Below are positions 1-12,615 of a DNA stretch of 64,000 bases, in pieces (the first letter of the stretch is position 1; each line of letters starts with the position of its first letter). The stretch comes from Sipunculus nudus. Its lineage: Eukaryota > Annelida > Sipuncula > Golfingiida > Sipunculidae. The notes under the pieces are model-generated. The model had not been told where the DNA came from and did not search any database. It saw nothing but the letters and a program-made list of their open reading frames with translations. The stretch is from NCBI GenBank assembly GCA_026874595.1, contig CM049310.1, positions 88,047,556-88,111,555 of the forward strand, in the 5' to 3' direction. A program made the translations under genes and the position numbers.

Positions 1-530
1 ACCTATATACCTTACACATTATTTATGAAAAAGAATTATTTAAAATATGATAAATCAGTCTACATTTTATATGCGATATATGTGGCAGACAAGGTCAGTT
101 GTTCCATGCGAAAACAGCCTCAGTTATAGCACCTGCTGAATGGACCATTCATGTAAATACTCTAAAATTATATAACTCCCTAAAAAAATAGTTGGGTGCT
201 CATGGAGGGACACACCTGATCTGCCTGATCAATGGAATTTATGGAGTCCCAAGCGTTGAGAAACATAAACTGGAGATAATCTTTAAAATTCTTGATTACT
301 ATATAAGGCCTATACTTCCAAATGCAACTTTCTAGAAAATTTATGAAATATATATGATTTAAAGAAAATTTAACCATAAGTTAATCATGCAGACATGCAT
401 ATATTTCCGCAGATCATGCTGTTGTTTTATTTAAACATATATCGTACATTTTAACCACGCAGCATCATGCATATGCTTAAAGAAGTAAAAAACATATATA
501 AAACATATATATAAAAACATATATATTAAG

Positions 531-533
<3 letters not shown>

Positions 534-579
<46 letters not shown>
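534..579. repeat. (TA)n microsatellite
   Basis: Uninterrupted TA run followed by further TA-rich sequence. Confidence 0.95.
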
Positions 580-585
<6 letters not shown>

Positions 586-2103
586 TATTCCCTTCTTCTC
601 GGGTGTCTCACGCATATATAGGTCATGGATAAAAGATAGATTTAATATAATTTATGAACATTCAGATCATCAGAACATTTATAAAGACTATAAAATATAT
701 CAGATTTAACATGCGTGCTAAAATAGGATATGATTGTATAAATAAAGGTTGAATCCATAAAGAATCGTTGAATGGTGTGACTATATAACGCATTCGTCAT
801 TGCATGCATGCGGTATATATTTAACAGATAATATAACGAATGTGTTCATGACATTTAATTAGCCTTTTGTATACCTGCATTTGTTATTAATCACATATTA
901 CTAAATAAATATGCATGGAGATATCTTTATATAATTCATATGTAAATTTACATATTTATATAATTATAATAACGATCACATGGGCTTCCACGGACAGTTG
1001 CATGACCCTGCATACACAATGGCAGGTATACAATATTGCATGAGCGGAAGGATGCGAACAAGCCGGAGTTCGCCCAGGTGTATGAATATAAGTTTTAATG
1101 AGCTGAACTAATTAGAAGCGAGTTTAGCAGACGAATCCCCCCTGGGAACGGGGGTTTGAGGGTCCTTGTTCCCAGCGCGACCCGACACCTAGGTAACGTA
1201 TACAGGTGGTTCAGTTTTGTCACAAGGGCTCTACAAATTATTCGGATAATTGGATGTTCTGGTAAGACACGAGGGACCCGTATAAGTCGCGTCGCTTGCG
1301 GAAGGATACTGCAGTTCCCGTCAGTCTGACGGTTCTGCTAATTACCAGCAACAGATCCCACAGAAACTGTAACAACTGATATCACCAATGCTCTGATAGT
1401 ATAAAGAAGTATGCCTATAATTAGTTCTTACCCATAGATGTGGAACTCTCATTATCGGCTGAGCTTTTCTGGGAATTCACTCTGGAGTTTCGAATCCGGT
1501 GTCTTGGGAAATCCTGCATGGCACACATATATATATATATATTATGCATAGAATGCAACACAGAGGTCTATAATAATAACATGCATGTTAATGTGGTAAA
1601 TAATGATAAAATAATATATTTATTAATTTAAGTGATTACTATAATATACATATATTCCAGTATGTCTTGTCCCTGCATGTAGCAAATCAGACATTCTTGT
1701 CTGAAAGGGTTACCCGATATATAGATATAAATTTGTTTAGATAAATAAATATAAACATTAAATTTGTCATTATTTAAATATATAATTTCACAGGTATATA
1801 TAAATGTAAAGACAACACATTGATATACAATGTCCTATCTTTTTCACACAAATACACGCATTAATTTGTGTAAATATAATCTACATTCTTAAACGCCTTT
1901 GATTTTCGGTTTAACTGCATGATGCTTTAATGATGTTAAAAAATTACACAAAATTATATAGAATTTTATTGAAAAAGTAACAGTTAAAAATGAAAAACGT
2001 TTAAAAAAAAACAAATACTCTCAACAGATATAAATGTGAAATATTACAAATTTATTTTGTTATTTCTGGGTATATAAATGCCCTCCCCGCAGTTAAACAG
2101 TCT

Positions 2104-2106
<3 letters not shown>

Positions 2107-2159
<53 letters not shown>

Positions 2160-2180
2160 TTGTGTGTGTGTGTGTGTATG
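2107..2180. repeat. (TA)n(TG)n compound microsatellite
   Basis: TA run to about 2151, passing directly into TG repeats. Confidence 0.95.
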
Positions 2181-2256
2181 TGTGCTTGTAAGGAAAGCTA
2201 TACAATCATACATGGAGTGCACGGATGCATGCATATACTGAGCAGGTATATAGGCA

Positions 2257-2264
2257 TATGTATA

Positions 2265-2309
<45 letters not shown>
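2257..2309. repeat. (TA)n microsatellite
   Basis: TA run with two early TG interruptions. Confidence 0.95.
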
Positions 2310-2312
<3 letters not shown>

Positions 2313-2984
2313 GGTTTAAGGCGACCAATATTGAACCACGGGTTTCATACAAATGTATGTATATTTATGATATGCCGTTTTTAATTTGAATGGGATTTAA
2401 AGTGAGTCAAAAATGCAAAATCATTTTACATTTTGAGATTATTTCCTGCTATTTATTTGTCACCAAATTAAACATTTCCTAAAAATATTTTCTGAAAGAT
2501 AATTGATAAACTTTGCGACAGAATGCTAAGTGTCTAATGTCTGTATATTTCACATTTATTTTGATCTCCCAAGAAGACTGTTCAGCAAGTTTGTATTAGC
2601 CTCAAGCATATCTAAGAAAAAACTAGAATAAAACGTTTCTTTTAATTTAGAGTTTGGAAACAATTTAAAACTCATTTGTTTGCTTACAGCTTAATTTATT
2701 TAGTAGACAGTGAGACAACAATTCTACTGACATTCCAAAACTGCAGATGTAAACTTCCGAAGCAAGGGTGACTAGTTTCACTTTCAGGAATGCCGTCCAC
2801 TTTTTTTTCTCGTTCCTTGCAGGAATGCTTTTTCCCTTTGTTGCCATGGCGATCCTCCCTGCAGCGCTGGTTCCGCCGGTTAGAACCAGTCAAATATAAG
2901 ATTACGTTGTGTGATATGAATGGTATGTTCCACCCACTGTTTATTATATAAAAAGCAGATTTTTCTCAACAGTCAATTGATCAT

Positions 2985-3050
2985 TCTCTCTCTCCCTCTC
3001 CCTCTCCCTCTCTCTCTCTCCGCTCTCTTTGTATCTGTCTCTCTCTCTCT
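2985..3050. repeat. (CT)n-rich tract
   Basis: CT and CCCTCT repeats with few interruptions; a looser CT-rich zone continues at about 3150-3245. Confidence 0.9.
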
Positions 3051-3254
3051 AAATTTATACAGACGGAGAACAATATATACACAACTGCATGTGCAGGTAA
3101 CTGTCTATTTAACTATAATTCATTAAATCAGTATTCTAAAGTGAAGCACCCTTTCTCTCTTTTTCTTTCTTTCTCTCTATTTATCAAATCAGTATAAGAA
3201 ATTAAAACGTTCCCTCCTCTCTCTCTTTCTCTAGCTCTCTTTCTTTTTGACTGA

Positions 3255-3257
<3 letters not shown>

Positions 3258-3295
<38 letters not shown>
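3258..3295. repeat. (TA)n microsatellite
   Basis: Uninterrupted TA run. Confidence 0.95.
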
Positions 3296-3297
<2 letters not shown>

Positions 3298-3686
3298 ACC
3301 ATGCAGAAAACTTAACATCGATTTTTTCTCTTTTTGTTCCCTTTTTTTATTACTTACACGAGCAATAAACATAACAATATACATATATACACAAACCAAT
3401 TCGACCAAACAACCAAAATTCAAATTATAATTAAAAAGTTAATCATAGACTCGATTTAAACATCAATTTTATTTCTTGTGAGGTAACATGCAGCTTGCCA
3501 TTGTGTGCCCCTCGCTGCGTTTGTGGTTAGGTGTGATCATGCACGACTGAGTTTTTAACAGATTCATATTAACATATGGTCTGTTGTCCCTAAAATGTCA
3601 TTGTGCACAACGTCAAAGCAAAGATCGTAAATGTCACACAATACAAAGGCCGGTATTCAGATCTTTATTCTCTGTTCGTTGTATTC

Positions 3687-3710
3687 TTCTCTCTCTCTTA
3701 CTCTCTCTCC

Positions 3711-3757
<47 letters not shown>

Positions 3758-3759
3758 TC
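3687..3759. repeat. (CT)n microsatellite
   Basis: CT run with a few single-base interruptions. Confidence 0.95.
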
Positions 3760-4689
3760 ATAATATACAGTATGAATTCAGAGGTTTAATATTACATTAT
3801 CGATTTCAAAGGCACAAATTTCTATAGAAACCCCCCCCGTAAATTATTCAAATACACACAAACATTTATGTATATATAGATATTACTTAAGAGTTTATTT
3901 ATTTAATCTCACGATTTTAACTTTATTTCTCTTCTGAGTATGCTTATGCATGCATGCCATTTTTAATTCTCCAGTATAAAAAAAATACAGATATTAGCAT
4001 AAATATCTGAATATCATAAAACATAAGTCTGCATATATATGAGAATATTTGTACCATATTTTTTTGTCGGTAATTCCTTTCCGATTATAAAATACTCACG
4101 GTTATATATAAAAGGACAGAAAAGCATTGTTAGTGGAGGGATATACGTTATGTCACGTGACGTTTTGGCGCCACGCCCCTTCACCTACCGCAAGTACAAG
4201 AAAGGCCTTTGCTCACGTGAACAGACAAAGTCATTTAACAATGGTACAAATGTTTTCAATGCAGTTAACAAACGATATTTACGGGTGGTAGAGTGCTACA
4301 TGTCTAAACTAGTTCATTGACTATATGCACCCCTCCTTTATGTAGACGTTTGTAGATATATAATTGCAGGGATCGAACACTAGCTGTTCAAATGATTGAA
4401 GATTGTTTAAAAAATGGCAGTTTTTGAGTCAAAATATTTTATGGTGTTTCCACATGCATGAAAATAAGGTAATTCAAAAATATTAATTCACAATATTTAT
4501 GAAGCATAAATATAACCTTATACAAGAAAAACAAAAGAGCTCCAAAAAAGCTCCTTCTACTACTACTACCAATACTAATACTACTTGTACTACGATTTCT
4601 AATACTACTAATAATAATTATGAGTACATGTTATAACAAATAATAAAAAATACATGTTATACATCATCATCAATGATTCCAAATGATGA

Positions 4690-4690
4690 C

Positions 4691-4756
<66 letters not shown>

Positions 4757-4757
4757 T
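4690..4757. repeat. (AAT)n microsatellite
   Basis: Over 20 AAT units, in a wider trinucleotide-rich zone of ACT, AAT and ATG repeats (about 4557-4825). Confidence 0.95.
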
Positions 4758-5865
4758 AATATTAATAATACTTAGTAATAATAATAATAATTATGATAAG
4801 ATAATGATGATAATGATGATGATGAAACATTAAAATGATGAAGTATGATAGGCCTTTCATCATAATATTCCAGGATTTTTCATTAATATTCTCATGGTCA
4901 GGATATTTACGTTTCCACCAACATTACGTGACAGTTATTTTCAATGTCAGGAACGGGGGGCTTGGTGTGTGTAAATTGCTTGCCGGATCATTCCTGGATT
5001 CTTTCAGTACAGCCGTGGCATGTAAAACGAAGTCTGCCTGAAGCTACTGGTCCGAAGTCAGGTCAATAATGAGGGGAGGTATCGGCCGGCGAGAATCCTT
5101 GTTCACTTGCTTCACGTCAGATGGCGCGACCTGTCATTGTTTCTTGGAGAAACTGCTCTGATGCTACGCGGAGTGAACACGGTATGTCTTCAGCCTGACC
5201 TATTGTGTTTCTTTGAATCTTGTCTAATTAAGGAAACTGGAAATAATAACATATTCACGACTAGGTCAAGGAAAATATATGATAAACTAAAAACGTAAAC
5301 ATATTTGGATTCAACTATGTCTGAAATTTCAAAATCTGTGCTGTCAAAATTTGCAAACTGTCGCAAACTGATCGACACATAAATCCTGAACTTACATTTA
5401 AAACATTTTCATGATCAGGAAATAATTTATCGATTATATAAAAGAAGTGAACCATGGGTCACGACGCTCATCTGATTGACAAGTTTGTAGTGGCTATATA
5501 CTAGATTCAATTATGTTTATGCAGAAAATGGCTACAGTGAATATGATACTAGTGGTGACTTACGTTTAAAACTAGTGGTTTTAAAAGATAAACTATGTTT
5601 ATGAACCGTAGCTTGCAGAATATACGTCCCCATGACCGTATTTTTGGTTTCTTCGGAGAGTTTCTTTCAGAAACTCCCTGGATGTCCCGGGAGCTCCGTT
5701 TGCCGAAGAGTATCCTTAGCAAACAATAACGATTTGTGCCCTGATAATGCCCGACCGGAATGACAGACGAATGGACGAATGACTGCAAAAGAACGATCTT
5801 TCAGTAAGCTTAGCTCAACAAAAGAAAAGATCATTCTGAAAGAGAGCCCTTCTGAAACCGCATAA

Positions 5866-8800
5866 GAGATACAGGATAAGAGGCGCAGTGATGGGGATAC
5901 AGGACTATGAGGCACAGTGATAGGGGTACAGGCTTATGAAGCACAGTGATGGAAATACAGTATTATAAGGCTAAATGAAGGGGATACAGGATTATAAGGC
6001 TCAGTGATGGGGATACAGGATTATAAGGCTCAGTGATGGGGATACAGGATTAAAAGGCTCAGTGATGGGGATACAGGATTATAAGGCTCAGTGATGGGGA
6101 TACAGGATTATAAGGCTCAGTGATGGGGATACAGGATTATAAGGCTCAGTGATGGGGATACAGTATAATTAGGCACAATGGTGGGGATACAGTATAATGA
6201 GGCACAGTGATGGGAATACAGGATTATCAGGAACAGTGGTTGGTATACAGGAATAGGAGGCTAAGGGATGGGGTTACAGGATTATCAGGCTCAGTGATCG
6301 GGATGCAGGATTATCAGGCTCAGTGATGGGGATGCAGTATTATGAGGCTCAGTGAAAGAGATACAGGATTATGAAGCTAAAAGAAGGGCGGTACAGTATT
6401 ATGAGGCCTAGTCATGGGGATAAAGGATTATGAGATTCAATGATTGGGATAGATACAGGATTATGAAGCTCAATGATGGGGATACAGGATTATAAGGCTC
6501 AGTGATGGGGATACAGGATTATAAGGCTCAGTGATGGGGATACAGGATTAAAAGGCTCAGTGATGGGGATACAGGATTATAAGGCTCAGTGATGGGGATA
6601 CAGGATTATAAGGCTCAGTGATGGAGATACAGTATAATGAGGCACAACGGTGGGGATACAGTATAATGAGGCACAATGGTGGGAATACAGGATTATCAGG
6701 AACAGTGGTTGGTATACAGAATTAGGAGGCTTAGGGATGGGGTTACAGGATTATCGGGCTCAGTGATCGAAATGCAGGATTATCAGGCTCAGTGATGGGG
6801 ATGCAGTATTATGAGGCTCAGTGAAAGAGATACAGGATTATGAAGCTAAAGGAAGGGCGGTACAGTATTATGAGGCCTAGTCATGGGGATAAAGGATTAT
6901 GAGACTCAATGATTGGGATACAGGATTATGAAGCTAAATGATGGGGATACAGGATTATGAGGCTCAGTGATGGAGATACAGGATAATGAGGCTCAGTGAT
7001 GGGGATAAAGGATTATGAGGCACATTGCTCGGGATACAGGATTATGAGGCTTAGTGAAAATGATACAGTATTATGAGGCCAAGTGATGGGGATACAGGAT
7101 TATGAGGCTCAGTGAATGGGATACAGGATTATCAGGTACAGTGGTTGGTATACAGGATTAGGAGGCTTAGTGATGGGGTTACAGGATTATCAGGCTCAGT
7201 GATCGGGATGCAGGATTATCAGGCTCAGTGATGGGGATGCAGTATTATGAGGCTCAGTGAAAGAGATACAGGATTATGAAGCTAAAAGAAGGGCGGTACA
7301 GTATTATGAGGCCTAGTCATGGGGATAAAGGATTATGAGATTCAATGATTGGGATAGATACAGGATTATGAAGCTCAATGGTGGGGATACCGGATTATGA
7401 GGCTCAGTGATGGGGATACATGATAATGAGGCACAGTGGTGGGGATACAGAATTATGAGGCTCAGTGATGGGAATACTGGATTATGAGGCTAAATGATGG
7501 GGATAAAGGATTATGAGGCACACTGCTGGGGATACAGGATTATGAGGCTTAGTGAAAATGGTACAGTATTATGAGGCCAAGTGATGGGGATACAGGATTA
7601 TGAGGCTCAGGGATAGGGTACAGGATTATGAGGTTCAGTGATGGGGATGCAGGATTACGAGGCTAAATGATGGGGATACAGGATTATGAGGCTCAGTGAT
7701 GGGGATACATGATAATGAGGCACAGTGGTGGGGATACAGAATTATGAGGCTCAGTGATGGGAATACTGGATTATGAGGCTAAATGATGAGGATAAAGGAT
7801 TATGAGGCACACTGCTGGGGATACAGGATTATGAGGCTTAGTGAAAATGGTACAGTATTATGAGGCCAAGTGATGGGGATACAGGATTATGAGGCTCTGT
7901 GAAAGAGATACAGGAATATGAGACTCAGGGATAGGGTACAGGATTATGAGGTTCAGTGATGGGGATGCAGGATTACGAGGATAAATGATGGGGATACAGG
8001 ATTATGAGGCTCAGTGAATGGGATACAGGAATATGAGGCTCAGTGATGGGGTTACAAGATTATCAGGAACAGTGGTTGGTATACAGGATTAGGAGGCTCA
8101 GTGAAAGAGATGCAGGATTATGAAGCTAAAAGAAGGGCGGTACAATATTATGAAGCCTAGCCATGGGGATAAAGGATTATTAGACTCAATGATTGGGATA
8201 CAGGATTATGAAGCTCAATGATGGGGATACAGGATTATGAGGCTCAGTGCTGGGATACAGAATAATGAGGCACAGTGGTGGGAATACAGAATTATGAGGC
8301 TCAGTGATGAGGATACTGGATTATGAGGCTTAGTGATGGGGATAAAGGATTATGAGGCACACTTCTGGGGATACAGGATTATTAGACTTAGTGACTGGGA
8401 TACAGGATTATGGGGCTTAGTGAAAATGAAACAGTATTATGAGGCCAAGTGATAGGGATACAGGATTATGTGGCTCAGTGAAAGAGATACAGAAATATGA
8501 GACTCAGGGATGGGGGTACAGGATTATAAGGTTCAGTGATGGGGATGCAGGATTATGAGGCTCAGTGATGGGGATACAGGATTACGAGGATAAATGATGG
8601 GGATACAGGATTATGAAGCTTAGTGATGGGGATACAGGATTATGAGGCTTAGTGATGGGGATACAGGATAATGAGGCTCAATGATGGGGATACTGGATTA
8701 TGAGGCACAGTGGTAGGGATACAGGATTATGAGGCTCAGTGATGGGGATACAGGATTTGGAGGCTAAGTAAGGGATGGGGGTACAGGATTATCAGGCTCA

Positions 8801-9256
8801 GTGATGGGGGTACAGGATTATCAGGCTTAGTGATTTGGATACAGGATGATGAAGCTCAATTATGTGGATACAGGATTTTGAGGTACAGTGGTGGGGATAC
8901 AGGATTTGGAGGCTAAGTAAGGGATTGGGGTACAGGATTATCAGGCTCAGTGATGGGGGTACAGGATTATCAGGCTTAGTGATGGGGGTACAGGATTATC
9001 AGGCTTAGTGATTTGGATACAGGATGATGAAGCTCAATTATGGGGATACAGGATTTTGAGGTACAGTGGTGGGGATACAGGATTTGGAGGCTAAGTAAGG
9101 GATTGGGGTACAGGATTATCAGGCTCAGTGATGGGGGTACAGGATTATCAGGCTTAGTGATTTGGATACAGGATGATGAAGCTCAGTGATGGGGATACAG
9201 GATTTTGAGGCACAGTGGTGGGGATACAGGATTTGGAGGCTAAGTAAGGGATGGGG
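5866..9256 (+). repeat. 29-bp minisatellite, about 115 copies
   Basis: Unit close to GAGGCTCAGTGATGGGGATA + CAGGATTAT, with many point variants. Higher-order structure is visible: a block marked by GGGCGGTACAGTATTATGAG recurs near 6386, 6855, 7291 and 8136, offsets close to multiples of 29. The last kilobase has a variant unit with GGATTTGGAGGCTAAGTAAG. Unit length is not a multiple of three and frames are interrupted, so it is not coding. Confidence 0.95.
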
Positions 9257-9360
9257 AACATCACAAACAATGCTGGAACATCACACATAGATTAATAGCG
9301 ATATGTCATTAATTATACGAAATAAGGATCGAGAGTGCTTTATCATTGAGTATTACTTAC

Positions 9361-12300
9361 ACGAATCGCAGGCTTTGTCCGGGATTCACAATAACACACG
9401 GATTGGCAAGGAATTGTCGAGGCTAAACACTTACACACGAATCGACAGGGTTTGTCAAGGCTAAAAACTCACACACGAATCGACAGGGATTTACCCGGGC
9501 TATACATTAATACATAATTAGATAGGGGTTTGTCCGGGCTCAACAGCGTCACAAAGATTGGCGAGATTTGTTGAGGCTAAGCACTAACACGCAGATAGAC
9601 AGGGGTGTCCAGACTAAACACTAACACACGGAGCAACAGGGGTTTGTCCAGGCTAAACACTAACACACGGAGCAACAGGGGTTTGTCCAGGCTTAACAGT
9701 AACACACGGAGTGACAGGGGTTTGTCCAGGCTTAACACTAAAACACGGAGTGACAGGGGTTTGTCCAGGCTTAACACTAACACACGGAGTGACAGGGGTT
9801 TTTCCAGGCTTAACACTAAAACACGGAGCAAAGGGGATTGTCTAGGCTAAACACACACGGAGCAAAGGGTGTTGTCCGGGCTTCACACTAACACACGGAG
9901 TGACAGGGGTTTGTCGAGGCTAAACACTAACACGCAGATAGACAGGGGTGTCCAGACTAAACACTAACACACGGAGCAACAGGGGTTTGTCCAGGCTAAA
10001 CACTTACACACGGAGTGACAGGGGTTTGTCCAGGCTTAACACTAACACACAGAGTGACAGGGGTTTGTCCAGGCTTAACACTAAAACACGGAGTGACAGG
10101 GGTTTGTCCAGGCTTAACACTAAAACACGGAGTAAAGGGGATGGTCCAGGCTAAACACACACGGAGCAAAGGGTGTTGTCCGGGCTTCACACTAACACAC
10201 GGAGTGACAGGGGTTTGTCCAGGCTTCACACTAACACACGGAGTGGCAGGGGCTTGACTAGGCTAAACACTAACACACGGATCAACAGGAGGTTGTCCAG
10301 GCTAAATACTAACACACGGAGCAACAGGGGGTTTTCCAGGCTAAACATTAACACACGGATCGTCTGGGGGCTTTCAGGACTGAACACTAACACATGGATA
10401 GACAGAGGTTTTTCTAGGCTCCACACAACACGGAGCGACAGGGTTTGTCCGGGCTAAACACTGACATATGGATCGACAGGGGTTTTCCGGCCTACACATG
10501 AACATGGATTGACAGGGGTGTATCCAGGCTAAACACAAACACACGGATCAACATGGGTTTGTCCAAGCTAAACACTAACACACAGATCGACAGGGGTCTA
10601 TCTTGGCTCAACACCAACATTCGGATGGACGGGAGTTATCCGGACTAAACACTAACACATGGATTCACGGGAGTTTTCCTGAATAAACACTTAAACACGG
10701 ATCGACAGGGGTTTGACCGGGCTACACACTCACGTACGGATCGACAGGGGTTTGTCCGGGCTAAACTAATACAAATGGATCGACAGGGGGTTGTCCGATC
10801 TTAACACTAACTCACAGATCGACAGGGGTGTATCCGGGCTAAACACTAACACACGGATCGACAGGGGTCTATCTGAGCTATACACTAACATACGGATCGA
10901 CGGGAGTTATCCGGACTAAACACTAACACATGGATTTACGGGTTTTTTTTCTGAATAAACACTAAAACACGGATCGACAGGGGATTGACAAGGCTAACCA
11001 CTAACTTACGGATCGACAGGGTTTTTCCGTTGCTAAACTAATACACGCAGATCGACAGTGGGTTGTCCAGTCTAAACACTAACTCACGGATCGACAGGGG
11101 TGTATCCGGGCTAAACACTAACAACCGGAGTATCAGGGGTTTGACCCGTTTAAACACTGACACACGGATCGACAGGGGTGTATCCGGGCTAAACACTAAC
11201 ACACGGAGTATCAGGGGTTTGACCAGTTTAAACACTGACACACGGATCAACAGGGGTGTATCCGGGCTAAACACTTACACACGGATTGGCAGGGTTTGTC
11301 CTGGCTAAACACTAACACACGGATCGACAGGGGTGTATCCGGGCTAAACACTAAAACACAAATCAACAGGGGGTTGTCAAGGCTAAACACTAACACACGG
11401 AGCAAAAGTGGGTTGTCCAGGCTGAACACTAACACCCGGAGTGACAGGGGTTCGTCCTGGCTAAACACTAACACATGGATCGACAGTAGTTTTCCGGTCT
11501 ACACATGAACACATGGATTGACAGGGGTGTATCCGGGCGCAACACAAACACACGGATCAACATGGGTTTGTCCAGGCTAAACACTAACACACGGATCGAC
11601 AGGGGTGTGACCGGGCTTAACTAATACACACGGATCGACAGGGGGTTGTCCGAGCTTAACACTAACACACAGATCGACAGGGGTCTATCTGGGCTACACT
11701 AACATATGGATCGACGGGAGTTATCCGAACTTAACACTAATACATGGATTTACGGGGGGTTTCCGAAATAAACACTAACACACGGATCGACAAGGGTGTA
11801 TCCAGGCTAAACACTTACACTCGAAGTGACAGGGGTTTGTCCAGGCTAAAAACTGACACACGGATCGACAGGGGTGTATCCGGGATAAACACTTACGGAT
11901 CGACAGGTGTCTATCTGGGCTACACTAACATATGGATCGACGGGAGTCATCCGGACTTAACACTAACACATGAATTTACAGGGGGGGGTTCCTTAATAAA
12001 CACTAACACACGGATCTTCAAGGATGTATCCGGGCTAAACACAGGGGTTAATCCGGGCTAAATGCTAACACACGGATCGACAGGGCTGTATCCGGCCGGG
12101 CTTAACACTAAAACACGGATCGACAGGGGTGTATCCAGCCGGGCTTAACACTAACACACGGATCAACAAAGGGTTTTCCAGGCTAAACACTAACACACGG
12201 ATGAACAGGGGTGTATCGGGCAGGGCTAAACACTAACACATGGATCGACAGGGGTGTATCCGGCCGGGCTAAACACTAACACAACGATCGACAGGGGTGT

Positions 12301-12615
12301 ATCCGGGCTAAACACTTACACACGGAGTGACAGGGATTTGTCCAGGCTAAACACTAACACACGGATCGACCGGTGTGTATTCGGCCGGGCTAAACACTAA
12401 CACACGGATCGACAGGGGTTTTTTCCAGGCTAAACACTAACACTCGGATCGACAGGGGGGTATCCGGGCTAAACATTTACACACAGAGTGACAGGGGTTT
12501 GGCCTGGCTAAACACTAATACACGGATCGACAGGGATTTGTCCAGACTAAACACTATCACACGGATCAACAGATGTTTGTCCAGACTGAACACTAACACA
12601 CGATTCAACAGGTTT
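9361..12615 (+). repeat. 39-bp minisatellite, about 80 copies
   Basis: Unit close to GGCTAAACACTAACACACGG + ATCGACAGGGGTTTGTCCA. Because 39 is a multiple of three, long frames open on both strands (plus-strand 13-residue repeat SRLNTNTRSDRGL, minus-strand LRVLVLSLDKPLS). Frames break often, none has a proper gene context, and both strands being open argues against a gene. A roughly 343-bp block is duplicated (GCAGATAGAC at 9591 and 9934). Confidence 0.95.

Larger units (their letters stand above)
1..5865. other. AT-rich intergenic DNA, no gene recognised
   Basis: Low-complexity tracts are listed separately. A GC-richer block at about 1040-1380 and another near 5040-5180 hold no recognisable exon. 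A short frame at 4039-4320 has no family features. A B-box-like GTTCGATCCC on the minus strand near 4370 may be a SINE remnant. Confidence 0.6.

Noticed and set aside
3603-3827. Leu-Ser-rich frame
   Set aside because: Translation of a (CT)n tract; likewise those near 2920, 51977 and 63301.
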